This document shows positions 22,101 to 29,108 of a stretch of 64,000 bases of DNA, piece by piece. The stretch spans positions 372,001 through 436,000 of the forward strand of contig CATOSI010000002.1 in the NCBI GenBank assembly GCA_951812505.1. Reading direction: 5' to 3'. How positions within the stretch are numbered: the stretch's first letter is position 1; each line of letters opens with the position of its first letter. Both the position numbers and the translations under genes were made by a program. The DNA is from an uncultured Dehalococcoidia bacterium. GTDB taxonomy: Bacteria > Chloroflexota > Dehalococcoidia > Lucifugimonadales > UBA1123. Under the pieces are notes generated by a model. The model did not search any database, was not told the origin of the DNA, and was given only the letters and a program-made list of their open reading frames with translations.

Positions 22101-23021
22101 GTCGGAGTCGGCTACCGCGAGTTGGAGGTCACCAGATTCAAGGTAGGCCCACATCCTGTCAATGTACAATCCCGTGTTATCGGGTTCTAATTCAATTGCC
22201 CTGGTGTAGTCCTCTATCGCCTTTTCGTAGTTATCCAGAAGGAAGTGCAGACTCGCTCTGTCGCGGTAGAAAGGCATATAGCCAGGCTGGAGTTCGATGG
22301 CTTTGTCGTTGTCCTCGAGCGCCCTGTCGTAACGTCCGAGGTGGCGGTATGCGGTTGCCCTGTCGATGTAGAAGGCGGCAACGGATGGGTCCAGTTCGAT
22401 GGCCTTAGTAAAGTCATCTATCGCCTTTTCGTATTCGCCTATGTGTCGAAGCATCCAGCCGCGGTATTGATAATACTCAGCAACGTGCGGCTGAAGGTAG
22501 ATGGCCACCGTGAAACTTTCGATGGACGGTCTCCGATTCTCACGGTTAGAGTATTCGAATCCTCTATCTACGAAAAAGTCCCCATCGAGCCTTTCCGTAA
22601 TGCCCTGGTGTGTCTCGCCAGTCGCGGGAGCGATCAGATAGTCAATGAACAGATCGGCGAGAAGGGCGCTTACTTCGTCGGGGAGAGCTTCTCTTTCGTA
22701 TGCATCAATAAGAATAGCAACCAGAAATTCGGACGAGGATAGACCATCGGTGTCGAGTCTTTCCCTGATTTGCCGAGGTGTCTCGCCAGTCGCGGGGACT
22801 GTCAGATAGTCAATGAACCGATCAGCGAGAAGGTCGCTTACGTCGTCCTGAAGTACTCCCATGTCTCTTGCGTCAACCAGGACAGCGAGCAGGAGGCCGA
22901 AGGACGCAGGTCCTGTTGATGTCTGGCGACTTGGGGAGGCGGACACCGGATACAGGGAGCCGGCTGAAAGCAACAGCGCCATGAGAACCATAGCTATCAG
23001 TGTTCCCTTAATGGCGCGCAA
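19110..23021 (-). CDS. Large secreted TPR and beta-propeller protein with novel N-terminal repeats
   Basis: 1303 residues. Signal peptide ~1-30 (GTLIAMVLMALLLSAGS). Residues ~43-150: two copies of a repeat ending DLLADRFIDYLTVPATGE and ALLADLFIDYLIAPATGE plus ...ERL, the same unit as in the 13291 gene. Residues ~165-320: four TPRs (for example GEYEKAIDDFTKAIELDP). The remaining ~950 residues hold many NHL-like units (LWVADGGNNRVLRYP, LYVADTVNDRILVF, LYVSDHSLE, NLYVGDINRGRVLVYHNP), enough for two propellers. The C-terminus is Pro-rich with no anchor. Probably an extracytoplasmic scaffold or binding protein. No catalytic motif seen. Confidence 0.8.
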   Translation of the reverse strand: MRAIKGTLIAMVLMALLLSAGSLYPVSASPSRQTSTGPASFGLLLAVLVDARDMGVLQDDVSDLLADRFIDYLTVPATGETPRQIRERLDTDGLSSSEFLVAILIDAYEREALPDEVSALLADLFIDYLIAPATGETHQGITERLDGDFFVDRGFEYSNRENRRPSIESFTVAIYLQPHVAEYYQYRGWMLRHIGEYEKAIDDFTKAIELDPSVAAFYIDRATAYRHLGRYDRALEDNDKAIELQPGYMPFYRDRASLHFLLDNYEKAIEDYTRAIELEPDNTGLYIDRMWAYLESGDLQLAVADSDKAIELDPDNDWLRQNRPPSEPFPPSGPIRGIAGDLWADTILGKTDFSEIATNRVVPFKLFNPGGVLIDRSTNPGKAYIWDSGNSRVLGMDLAGCYEGPGPCSAELVIGQPSLFDRSACNGDSGLQNYPLRPKARADTLCGISSTAISPGEEHTFITMAVNGQGDIFIPDSHNSRLLRYDSPFENDSVADEVWGQADFTGNLCNMGRPSPGPETLCFHSWSNRLTLNRYGNGAELDTEGSLWVADGGNNRVLRYPYDSENGEILKVADLVLGQPDLYSNRPGASLDRLHAPSAVTFDSQGRLYVADTVNDRILVFGPPFQSGMSASSTFGSRFHEPTSIETDPYNRGIWVNDSGNHMIELWDHQGTRVLKVLGKESYQPDRQCGETHLTSWRGGGGICNSAGSIAVDAQGNVLVPAFLVTSDIFRYPSNTFNLENNTPARPDMRLFYPPAGANFTSPVNIHSSRGVVIWNDQLVVSDIERLMFWNGLDTLDNGRPPDGVVGSKFEEGYWTDCCGRIKVDEAGRLWVLGFEGRRFIDVYQLPLTEYSVPLHTIWLDGQTFPVLGEHAEVFIEDRVFGIAPSGHGEFLWLSDTDNHRVLRIRDPLTTNPVVDLILGQGRHEGVLCNRIAPLKPHAGGDPEGALLDPKPDTLCFPGALSIDRLGNLYVSDHSLEVEGNHRFLIFTAEILPLTNSTTIYGPAADKIFTHSAEGVSNLWADRWETNVRVPYRNVRMSAAIWEPAFDSSNRMVVGYNSYVAGRFVGVYDDPLGEETLPDTYLYDFSSMPYTATFDDRDNLYVGDINRGRVLVYHNPFDNPPRPKTSTTTEAVPPSPDYTATIHSADPEPPQCVIPTSPRPAEATLRLEVDGISEIRDTGFMIQFRRVTGAHRERLYPDGNAVQVDATHISIDMSAVSAGHWLSRGKAILTLQIMDNEEAPISNWSPAFILAGDQANCEAESPSYGHTPSDTQLNDFTPYQPRPSLLEDYLQRTQSPNSAPPDR

Positions 23022-23244
23022 TAGTTACTCGTCTCCATATCAGTATGGTGGGGGCTGATGCGCTGTTCGCGAGAGTCCTCGGACGTCGGGGGTCCCAAAT
23101 CATGTATCTGAAAGCGCAGGACAACGTTGTTCTGTCCGTTAATCTGTAAAGCACATCACCTGAGGTGTCAAGTGCAGGTACTCAGAAGAGTTCGGGTAAA
23201 CTGTCACCTGGGCCAGCGCCCACAGATTCCGGTTCGGACAGCCC

Positions 23245-25164
23245 ATGCCATCACCTGAAGACAGCGTCATCTGCAACTCCTGCGGCGCATCAAACCTGCC
23301 GCAGAACAATTTCTGCCACGCTTGCGGAGCTAATATCAACAGCGGCCAGGTGTGCCCGCACTGCGACACGTCCAACTCCGCAGAGTACAGATTCTGCGTG
23401 AACTGCGGCGAGGAGCTTTCCGTCATCGGCGCCGGAGACACACCATCCGATCTTCAGAGTCCGAAAGCGGTAGTCGCCGCGGGAGCGCTGGAATCCGAAC
23501 CCGTATCCAGCATTTCGCGCGCGCTCACGGGGATGCAATCTTCGCTAGGGACCCTGTTGGACCGATATGATACGGGGCCGCCGCGTGTCGTTGAAATCGC
23601 GCTTGTAGCGACGCTCACAATCATCGCATTGGCGGTCCGGGTGTGGAATCTGGGCGAAATCCCATACGGAATGCATGGGGACGAGCTTGTACTGGCGGGG
23701 GACGCCCAGAGGTTTCTGGACGGGGACCGGCTGGATACGTGGGTGTGGGCCAAGGCGATGATCTATGTGGGATGGATGGCTCTCATACTCCGCATAGGCG
23801 ACACGGACATTGGCACAATTCGACTAGCCTCGGCGACGCTGGGCACGGCGATAGTCCCGGCAGGATACCTGCTGGTGAGGAGCCTGTTCTCTTTCAGAGT
23901 GGCGATACTGTCCGCCGCGATGCTGACTGTTTCGCTCTGGTTCGTCATGCAGAGCCGGATAGCCTTTCCCATGGTGTCCGCTATGCTCTTCGGGATGCTC
24001 GCCATGTACCTTGCGGTATCGGCGGTCCGGCACAGGCGCTGGTGGCTGGCGGCCCTGGCCGGTACAGTCCTCGGCCTAGGACTTTACACATACAAGCTGT
24101 TCCTGATCTACCTGGTCGGTTTCTGGGGTGTATCCGTACTTGCACTTCTGATCAGTCCCGAATTGAGAAAGCAGAAATACGTCTGGATCATTCTGGGTGT
24201 ATCTGCGCTGGTCAGCTTACGTCTGCTGACGCACTATGTCGCCGACTTCGACAGGGTGGTGCTGGAGAACCTGGAGGTAGAGTATGGGCGCGGGTCGGCG
24301 CTGTCACCAGAAGGCTGGCTGGAAGTCCCAAGGCTTGTACTGCACGCAGTCCTGCTGGTCAATAATCCGGTGTCCGGTGGAAGTATAGACGCGGCGCCAA
24401 GAGTGCCCATCGTGTCTCTCGTTCCGGCGATGTTCTTCTGGCTGGGTCTGGGCGTATCGCTCCTATTCATAAAGCAGGCCAGATACCAACTGCTGCTGTC
24501 GGGCTGGCTGATCGGGATGCTTCCCATACTGGTGGTACCCGGCTCGGAGGGAAGGCGGTACTTGTTCGGTATCTTCTTCGTACTGGTGATAGTCTCAATC
24601 GGATTCAATGCCGTTCTTTCGCTGCTTATAGACACGGTACGGAAGGAATCGTCTCCAAGGATCAAGCCCGAGATCGCAAGAAAAGTCGGATACGGGACGG
24701 CGGCGGCAACTGCGGCAATCTTCGTAACGCTTTTCAGCCTAACCAGTTTCCTGGATTTCAACTACTGGCGTAACAGCGGGGAGCTGAGGTGGTTCTTCAG
24801 CCATGACAGCATAAGGGCGTTCGAGTTTATAGAGACAGTGGGGGACGAGAGCGAGATACGTTACTATTCAGTAAGGCTGCCATTCGACAGCAGGGAGCGT
24901 CGGCTCGTCGCGCCCGACGCCGTGGGGATTGACGGGGCGGAACAGCACGGGGGAGACGGGACAATCCGGTCGGGCGGCGCTCTGAGGGGAGACACGGTGT
25001 TCGTATTCCTGGACGAGTACCTGTACCTGGGCGCCGAACTGGAAGCCGCTTACCCAAGCGCGCGGAAGGTGGCCCAGCATATTCAGGACGACGAAACGAC
25101 GTATCTGGCCTACCTGATTCAACTCCACGCCACCGGGGACGCCAGCGTTCCCGGCGCACCCTGA
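23245..25164 (+). CDS. Double-zinc-ribbon GT39-type membrane glycosyltransferase
   Basis: 639 residues. Residues 1-65 hold four CxxC knuckles (CNSC, CHAC, CPHC, CVNC), a double zinc ribbon. Then a linker and about 11 membrane helices. The first extracytoplasmic loop IPYGMHGDELVLAGDAQRFL carries the acidic pair expected of GT39/ArnT-like (dolichyl/polyprenyl-phosphate sugar) transferases. The C-terminal ~120 residues form a soluble domain. Zinc ribbons fused to such transferases occur in Chloroflexota and Archaea but their role is unclear. Transcribed divergently from the propeller gene (223 bp apart). Sugar donor and acceptor unknown. Confidence 0.78.
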   Translation: MPSPEDSVICNSCGASNLPQNNFCHACGANINSGQVCPHCDTSNSAEYRFCVNCGEELSVIGAGDTPSDLQSPKAVVAAGALESEPVSSISRALTGMQSSLGTLLDRYDTGPPRVVEIALVATLTIIALAVRVWNLGEIPYGMHGDELVLAGDAQRFLDGDRLDTWVWAKAMIYVGWMALILRIGDTDIGTIRLASATLGTAIVPAGYLLVRSLFSFRVAILSAAMLTVSLWFVMQSRIAFPMVSAMLFGMLAMYLAVSAVRHRRWWLAALAGTVLGLGLYTYKLFLIYLVGFWGVSVLALLISPELRKQKYVWIILGVSALVSLRLLTHYVADFDRVVLENLEVEYGRGSALSPEGWLEVPRLVLHAVLLVNNPVSGGSIDAAPRVPIVSLVPAMFFWLGLGVSLLFIKQARYQLLLSGWLIGMLPILVVPGSEGRRYLFGIFFVLVIVSIGFNAVLSLLIDTVRKESSPRIKPEIARKVGYGTAAATAAIFVTLFSLTSFLDFNYWRNSGELRWFFSHDSIRAFEFIETVGDESEIRYYSVRLPFDSRERRLVAPDAVGIDGAEQHGGDGTIRSGGALRGDTVFVFLDEYLYLGAELEAAYPSARKVAQHIQDDETTYLAYLIQLHATGDASVPGAP

Positions 25165-25178
25165 AACCGGCTGCCGCG

Positions 25179-26459
25179 TCAGTCCCATTGCCATTCTACT
25201 TCGCCGATGCGGACGGTGTCGCCGGGGGATATGCCGGCTTCTTCGAGGGCGCGGACGACGCCGGAGCGTATGAGGCGCTGGTAGAACTGGATGTTGGCGG
25301 TCCAGTCGTCGGGGTTAACCATGGCGGCCATTCGCTCGGCGGAGGGCCAGTCCACCACGAAGACGCCGTCGTCCTCGACGGAAACGGCGGGCCTGCGCCG
25401 GCGGGGAGCGGGTCTCAGTACGGGCAGGTCGCCGGGGCCGACGCCGGGAGGGGAGGCGAAGGGGTCGGGGGCATCCTGCAGCGCGTGGAGGACGGAGTCG
25501 AGCAGTCGGTCAACTCCCTCGCGGGTTACGGCGGATATGAAGTGGATCTGGTCGGTGTCGGCGGCTTCGCTGAAGGCGTCGTGGAGGTCGTCCCGCAGTA
25601 CGGATACGTCGGTGAGGTCGAGCTTGTTTACGGCGAGGACCTGGGGCTTGAGGCCGAGGTCTTCGGCATACTGGGACAGCTCGGAGTTTATCTGGCGGTA
25701 CTGTGCAATGGGATCGTCGAGGGAGCCGTCAACCAGGTGTACGAGGACGCGGGTCCTCTCGACGTGCCGGAGGAACTCGTGTCCGAGTCCGACGCCCTCG
25801 TGGGCGCCCTCGATGAGTCCGGGGATGTCAACCATGACGAATGTCTCGCCGCGGTGCTCGATCATTCCGAGCGAGGGTTCGAGGGTGGTGAAGGGGTAGT
25901 TGGCGACCTTGGGCCTGGCCGCGGACACGACGGATATGAGGCTGGACTTTCCGGCATTCGGCGCGCCTATTATTCCGACGTCGGCGAGCAACTTGAGTTC
26001 AAGGCGCAGGGAGAGTTCTTCGCCGGGTTCTCCGGCCTGAGCAAGCAGGGGGAAGCGGTTGGTCGGGGTGGCGTAGTGGTTGTTGCCGGCTCCACCACGC
26101 CCTCCGGTGGCGGCGAGGAATAGCTGCCCGGGTTCGTCTAGGTCAACGAGGAGTCGCGGATGTGAGTCGTCTGTCCAGACCTGGGTGCCGACGGGTACGG
26201 GGAGGGTAATGTCTTTGCCGTCTTTGCCGTGCCTGAGTCTGCGCTCACCGCGGCGTCCGTCGGGGGCGGTGAAGTGTCGCCTGTACCTATATGCGAGCAG
26301 CGTGTTGACGTTGGGGTCGGCTTCAAGATAGATATTGCCGCCGCGACCGCCGTCTCCGCCGTCGGGTCCGCCCTTGGGGACGTACTTCTCCCGGCGTCCG
26401 CTTATCGCTCCGTTTCCGCCTGTACCGCTTTTTATGTGGATAATTACTTCGTCAATCAT
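25179..26459 (-). CDS. obg: Obg/CgtA GTPase
   Basis: 426 residues. Obg fold 1-160 with Gly-rich loops (IKSGTGGNGAISGRREKYVP, GGRGGAGNNHYATPTNRFP). GTPase: G1 IIGAPNAGKSSLI, G2 TTLEPSLG, G3 MVDIPGLIEGA, G4 VNKLDL, G5 SAVTREG. The C-terminal OCT domain covers the last ~80 residues (FVVDWPSAERMAAMVNPDDW; RSGVVRALEEAGISPGD). Essential factor in 50S assembly and stress response. Start is ATG 26459 (MIDEVIIHI), the universal Obg N-terminus; upstream in-frame codons belong to MITE sequence. A -10 (TATACT) six bases upstream points to a leaderless mRNA. Confidence 0.95.
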   Translation of the reverse strand: MIDEVIIHIKSGTGGNGAISGRREKYVPKGGPDGGDGGRGGNIYLEADPNVNTLLAYRYRRHFTAPDGRRGERRLRHGKDGKDITLPVPVGTQVWTDDSHPRLLVDLDEPGQLFLAATGGRGGAGNNHYATPTNRFPLLAQAGEPGEELSLRLELKLLADVGIIGAPNAGKSSLISVVSAARPKVANYPFTTLEPSLGMIEHRGETFVMVDIPGLIEGAHEGVGLGHEFLRHVERTRVLVHLVDGSLDDPIAQYRQINSELSQYAEDLGLKPQVLAVNKLDLTDVSVLRDDLHDAFSEAADTDQIHFISAVTREGVDRLLDSVLHALQDAPDPFASPPGVGPGDLPVLRPAPRRRRPAVSVEDDGVFVVDWPSAERMAAMVNPDDWTANIQFYQRLIRSGVVRALEEAGISPGDTVRIGEVEWQWD

Positions 26460-26471
26460 TCTGTCAGTATA
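26460..26471 (-). promoter_or_regulatory. obg -10 element (TATACT), leaderless geometry
   Basis: Minus-strand TATACT (26471-26466) is followed by GACAGA and then ATG. No Shine-Dalgarno is present. Confidence 0.45.
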
Positions 26472-26501
26472 TCTAATAACAGTAATAATATGGTGGATAG
26501 T

Positions 26502-26675
26502 GGGGATAAGCGAGGGTCTTTTCATTATCCTGTTTGATGTAATCGTAGTACAGCGCCCAGCTAGTTTTAGCATGTAGCAGCCTACCCCCGCCCCTGGATT
26601 CCCGCTCCCCGTCTCCACGAGGACAGGCTTCGCTGGAATGACGAGACGAAAACGAAAAGGCCCTGAGGGATAAGC
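26502..26675. mobile_element. MITE-1 copy beside oriC, 9-10 bp target duplication
   Basis: Element about 26512-26665. Left end AGGGTCTTTTCATTATCC; right end GAAAAGGCCCTG. Flanking direct repeats GGGATAAGC (26503-26511 and 26667-26675). The duplicated target includes a DnaA-box-like GGGGATAA. The internal core hairpin has the enlarged loop also seen at 1083. Non-coding. Confidence 0.82.
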
Positions 26676-26742
26676 GAGTGAGTTATCAGTTATCAGTGGT
26701 TAGTTTTCAGTGTGGATGTGGCCGCACGTAAGGTATGGGGTG

Positions 26743-26874
26743 TGTGGATAGGGTGGGGATAAGGGTGGAATGTCTGAGCGTGATGATGTTTATACAGAGT
26801 CTAGTAAGAGACTTAAGGCTTAGGTTATCCACATGGGGATGCTGTTATCCCCATAATTTGGGGAGTTGTCCACA
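26743..26874. other. Likely replication origin (oriC) with DnaA-box cluster
   Basis: Between obg and dnaA lie a perfect DnaA box TTATCCACA (26825-26833) and close variants TTATCCCCA (26845-26853) and TTGTCCACA (26866-26874). On the opposite strand are TGTGGATAG (26743-26751) and TGGGGATAA (26754-26762; another at 26501-26509). Five boxes in 132 bp next to dnaA is the standard bacterial origin layout. The stretch 26763-26824 between the two groups is less GC-rich (GATGATGTTTATACAGAG) and could be the unwinding site. Confidence 0.75.
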
Positions 26875-27014
26875 ATGTTATGTCAAGTAGGTTGATTTCG
26901 GGTATTGTTTGTTGTCGGAAAAGAAGTTAGGCGGTGGCTGGAACGGGCGGTTCAAATCGTTGATATGAACTGGGTGGGGAAGAGGTTCACCGCAGCAGTT
27001 CCATAAATTCTCTC

Positions 27015-27086
27015 TCGGAGGCCGAGTTGGAGCGGCTGCGTGAACAGGTACGCCGCCCGGATGACCGGAGTCCAAGCACTCCATAG
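27015..27086 (+). pseudogene. Possible relic of a Uma2-type coiled-coil tail
   Basis: Reads SEAELERLREQVRRPDD and stops at 27084-27086. EAELERLRE is the end of the Uma2 paralogues in this window. Only ~24 codons, so weak. The rest of 26880-27100 shows no gene. Confidence 0.25.
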
Positions 27087-27100
27087 CCCCGACCGCGGCT

Positions 27101-27216
27101 AGTGGTTCAACATTTTTGAATTGACGGTTTATCTACCCTCACCCTAACCCTCTCCCAGAGGGAGAGGGGACAATTCGGAATCTGGGTATCCATCATAACT
27201 GAGTTGTTGAACCACT
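27101..27216. mobile_element. MITE-like element with AGTGGTTCAAC ends
   Basis: 11-bp perfect inverted repeats AGTGGTTCAAC (27101-27111) and GTTGAACCACT (27206-27216) enclose a CCCTCTCCCAGAGGGAGAGGG hairpin (27141-27168 region). 116 bp, non-coding. Confidence 0.68.
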
Positions 27217-27494
27217 AAGTGACTATCTCAAAACCCAATCGGAAGGGACTTCACCCCCATCCTAACCTTCCCCCGTCAAGGGGGAAGGGACTTTGCCTAC
27301 CCAATCGGAAGGGATTTCACCCCCATCCTAACCTTCCCCCGTCAAGGGGGAAGGGACTTTGGGACTCGTCCTTCGACAAGCTCAGGACGAACGGTTCATT
27401 GACTTACATACTCTTTTCAGCCCATCAAGGGGGAAGGGACTTTGCCTACCCTTGTCGCTCGTTTCCGGCGATAGTTTTGAGATAGTTTCTTAGT
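27214..27494. mobile_element. MITE-like element with CTATCTCAAAAC ends, abutting dnaA
   Basis: Inverted repeats CTATCTCAAAAC (27223-27234) and GTTTTGAGATAG (27474-27485) extend outward with mismatches to ACTAAG (27214-27219) and CTTAGT (27489-27494). The outer part overlaps the dnaA stop codon. Inside are two near-identical ~78-bp units (AATCGGAAGGGA...CCGTCAAGGGGGAAGGGACTTT), a third half unit, and CTTCGACAAGCTCAGGACG, another common dispersed motif. Confidence 0.7.
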
Positions 27495-28869
27495 ACGCGG
27501 CGAGGGCTTCGCGGATGTTTATGAGGTGGCGTCGGAGCTGGGCGTCCACGTTTAGCTGGTTGGCAATGCGGTCGCAGCCGTGGCTGACGGTGGTGTGATC
27601 CTTACCGCCGAGCATCTTGCCTATGGTGGATAGGCCGAGTTGGGACTCCTCGCGGAGGAGGTACATGGTGACCTGCCTGGCCTGGGCCGTCCTCTTGTCG
27701 CGCTTGCGGCCCTTTATGGCCTCGACCGATACGCCGAAGTGCTCCGAGACTGCCTCGACGATTGCGCCTTCGGGTATCTTGCGTTCGGCGGCCGTTTCGA
27801 CAACGTCGGCGACGGCCTGCCGGGTGAGTTCGATGGAGACGGGGGCGCCGGTGAGGTCGGCGAGAGCGACCACTTTGTTCAGGCTGCCTTCGAGTTCGCG
27901 GATGTTCTTGTGGATGCGCTCGGCGAGCAACTGGAGTACGGCGTCGGGGACGTCCTGGCGCATCTCCTCGGCCTTGGCGCGGAGTATGGCGATGCGGGTC
28001 TCGACGTCGGGCGGCTGTATATCTACTACGAGGCCGCCAGCGAGCCTGGACTGTATGCGGTCTTCGAGGAGCGTGAGCGCCGAGACGGGCCTGTCGGAGG
28101 TGAGGACTATCTGGCGGTTGGTCATGTGTAGGGCGTTGAAGGTGTGGAAGAAGCCCTCCTGGGTCTGCTCTTTGCCGATGAGGAACTGGACGTCGTCGAG
28201 GAGGAGGAGGTCGGCGCTGCGGTAGCGTTCTCTGAAGTCGTCTGTGGTGCCCTCGCGTATTGCCTTGATATACGAGTTGGTGAATTCCTCGGTGGTGGAG
28301 TAGATGAGAGACATGCCGAGCGAGATCGCGCGGTGTCCGATGGCGTGCATGAGGTGGGTCTTGCCGAGTCCGACGTCGGAGTACAAGACGAGGGGGTTGT
28401 AGAGTTCTCCGGGCCTGCCGGATACGGCGGTGGCGGCCGCATGGGCGAGTTCGTTGGACTTTCCGACGACGAAACGCTCGAATACGTATCTGGGGTTTAG
28501 GGGCGCGGGCCTGTGAATGGAGGGCTGGGCGGCGACCTGTGGAATCGGGGCTTCTTCGGTCCCTGCAGGGTCGGCTCCCGTGGAGTGCAGGGCGGGCGAT
28601 TCACCCTCTGTGGTTGTGACCTGGAAGCGTATTTCGACCTCGGACTTGACGACGCTTTCGAGGGTGCGGGAGATGAGGGAGTACATGCGCTGTTCAAGCA
28701 TTTCGGCGACGAAGGCGTTGGGCGCTCCGACGACGAATTCGCCGTCGCGGTAGGCCACGCCAATGGTGTTCTTGAGCCATGTTTCGAAGTTGGGCCTAGT
28801 AACGTGCAACTGAAGCTGGCCCAGGGCGGCGTCCCATATTTGCCCGGGGTGTTCGGCGGTTGTGGTCAT
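27490..28869 (-). CDS. dnaA: Chromosomal replication initiator DnaA
   Basis: 459 residues. Domain I 1-85 (QIWDAALGQLQLHVTRPNFE, TWLKNTI); variable linker to ~130; AAA+ domain: Walker A LYSDVGLGKTHLMHAIGH, Walker B LLLLDDVQFLIGKEQTQEGF, sensor I IVLTSDRP, box VII LEDRIQSRLAGGLVVDI. Domain IV signature KDHTTVSHGCDRI near the C-terminus binds DnaA boxes. One substitution: Walker A normally reads GxxGxGKTHL with Gly where DVGLGK has Asp-Val, common in Chloroflexota. Start ATG 28869 (MTTTAEHPG) follows GAGGAC by 6 nt. It ends inside an inverted-repeat element and faces away from oriC. Confidence 0.96.
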   Translation of the reverse strand: MTTTAEHPGQIWDAALGQLQLHVTRPNFETWLKNTIGVAYRDGEFVVGAPNAFVAEMLEQRMYSLISRTLESVVKSEVEIRFQVTTTEGESPALHSTGADPAGTEEAPIPQVAAQPSIHRPAPLNPRYVFERFVVGKSNELAHAAATAVSGRPGELYNPLVLYSDVGLGKTHLMHAIGHRAISLGMSLIYSTTEEFTNSYIKAIREGTTDDFRERYRSADLLLLDDVQFLIGKEQTQEGFFHTFNALHMTNRQIVLTSDRPVSALTLLEDRIQSRLAGGLVVDIQPPDVETRIAILRAKAEEMRQDVPDAVLQLLAERIHKNIRELEGSLNKVVALADLTGAPVSIELTRQAVADVVETAAERKIPEGAIVEAVSEHFGVSVEAIKGRKRDKRTAQARQVTMYLLREESQLGLSTIGKMLGGKDHTTVSHGCDRIANQLNVDAQLRRHLINIREALAAY

Positions 28870-29108
28870 GTCAAAGTCCTCGATTCTGAAAAAGGGTTTT
28901 GATAATAGCACATGGGTGGGCTTCGCTCGCAAGGTTGCGGGTGGGCAGTGATGTGTCAGTTTGGATCGGTTTGCGGGTAGTGGTGTTTTCGTTCTGTTGG
29001 TTGCTGATGGGCGGCGGGATATGAGAGGGTTGCCGGAGCGGCGCTTGCTACGGTGATTTCTGGAAGACGGACAGGGAATCCGAGCCGTTTCCGGGATACC
29101 GCCCACAC
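28870..29108. other. Intergenic region upstream of dnaA
   Basis: About 240 bp between dnaA and the HtrA-type protease gene. No coding frame and no member of the main repeat families was recognised. It should hold the dnaA promoter; minus-strand GTGCTATTATC (~28911-28901) is a possible -10 region. Confidence 0.35.

Noticed and set aside
25188-26123. A 311-codon plus-strand frame opposite obg
   Set aside because: Gly/Val/Glu-rich shadow; obg motifs are complete on the minus strand.
27240-27445. Repeated ~78-bp units near dnaA as iterons of an origin
   Set aside because: They are GC-rich CCTTCCCCC hairpins of the window-wide repeat family and contain no DnaA-box-like words; the boxes lie at 26743-26874.
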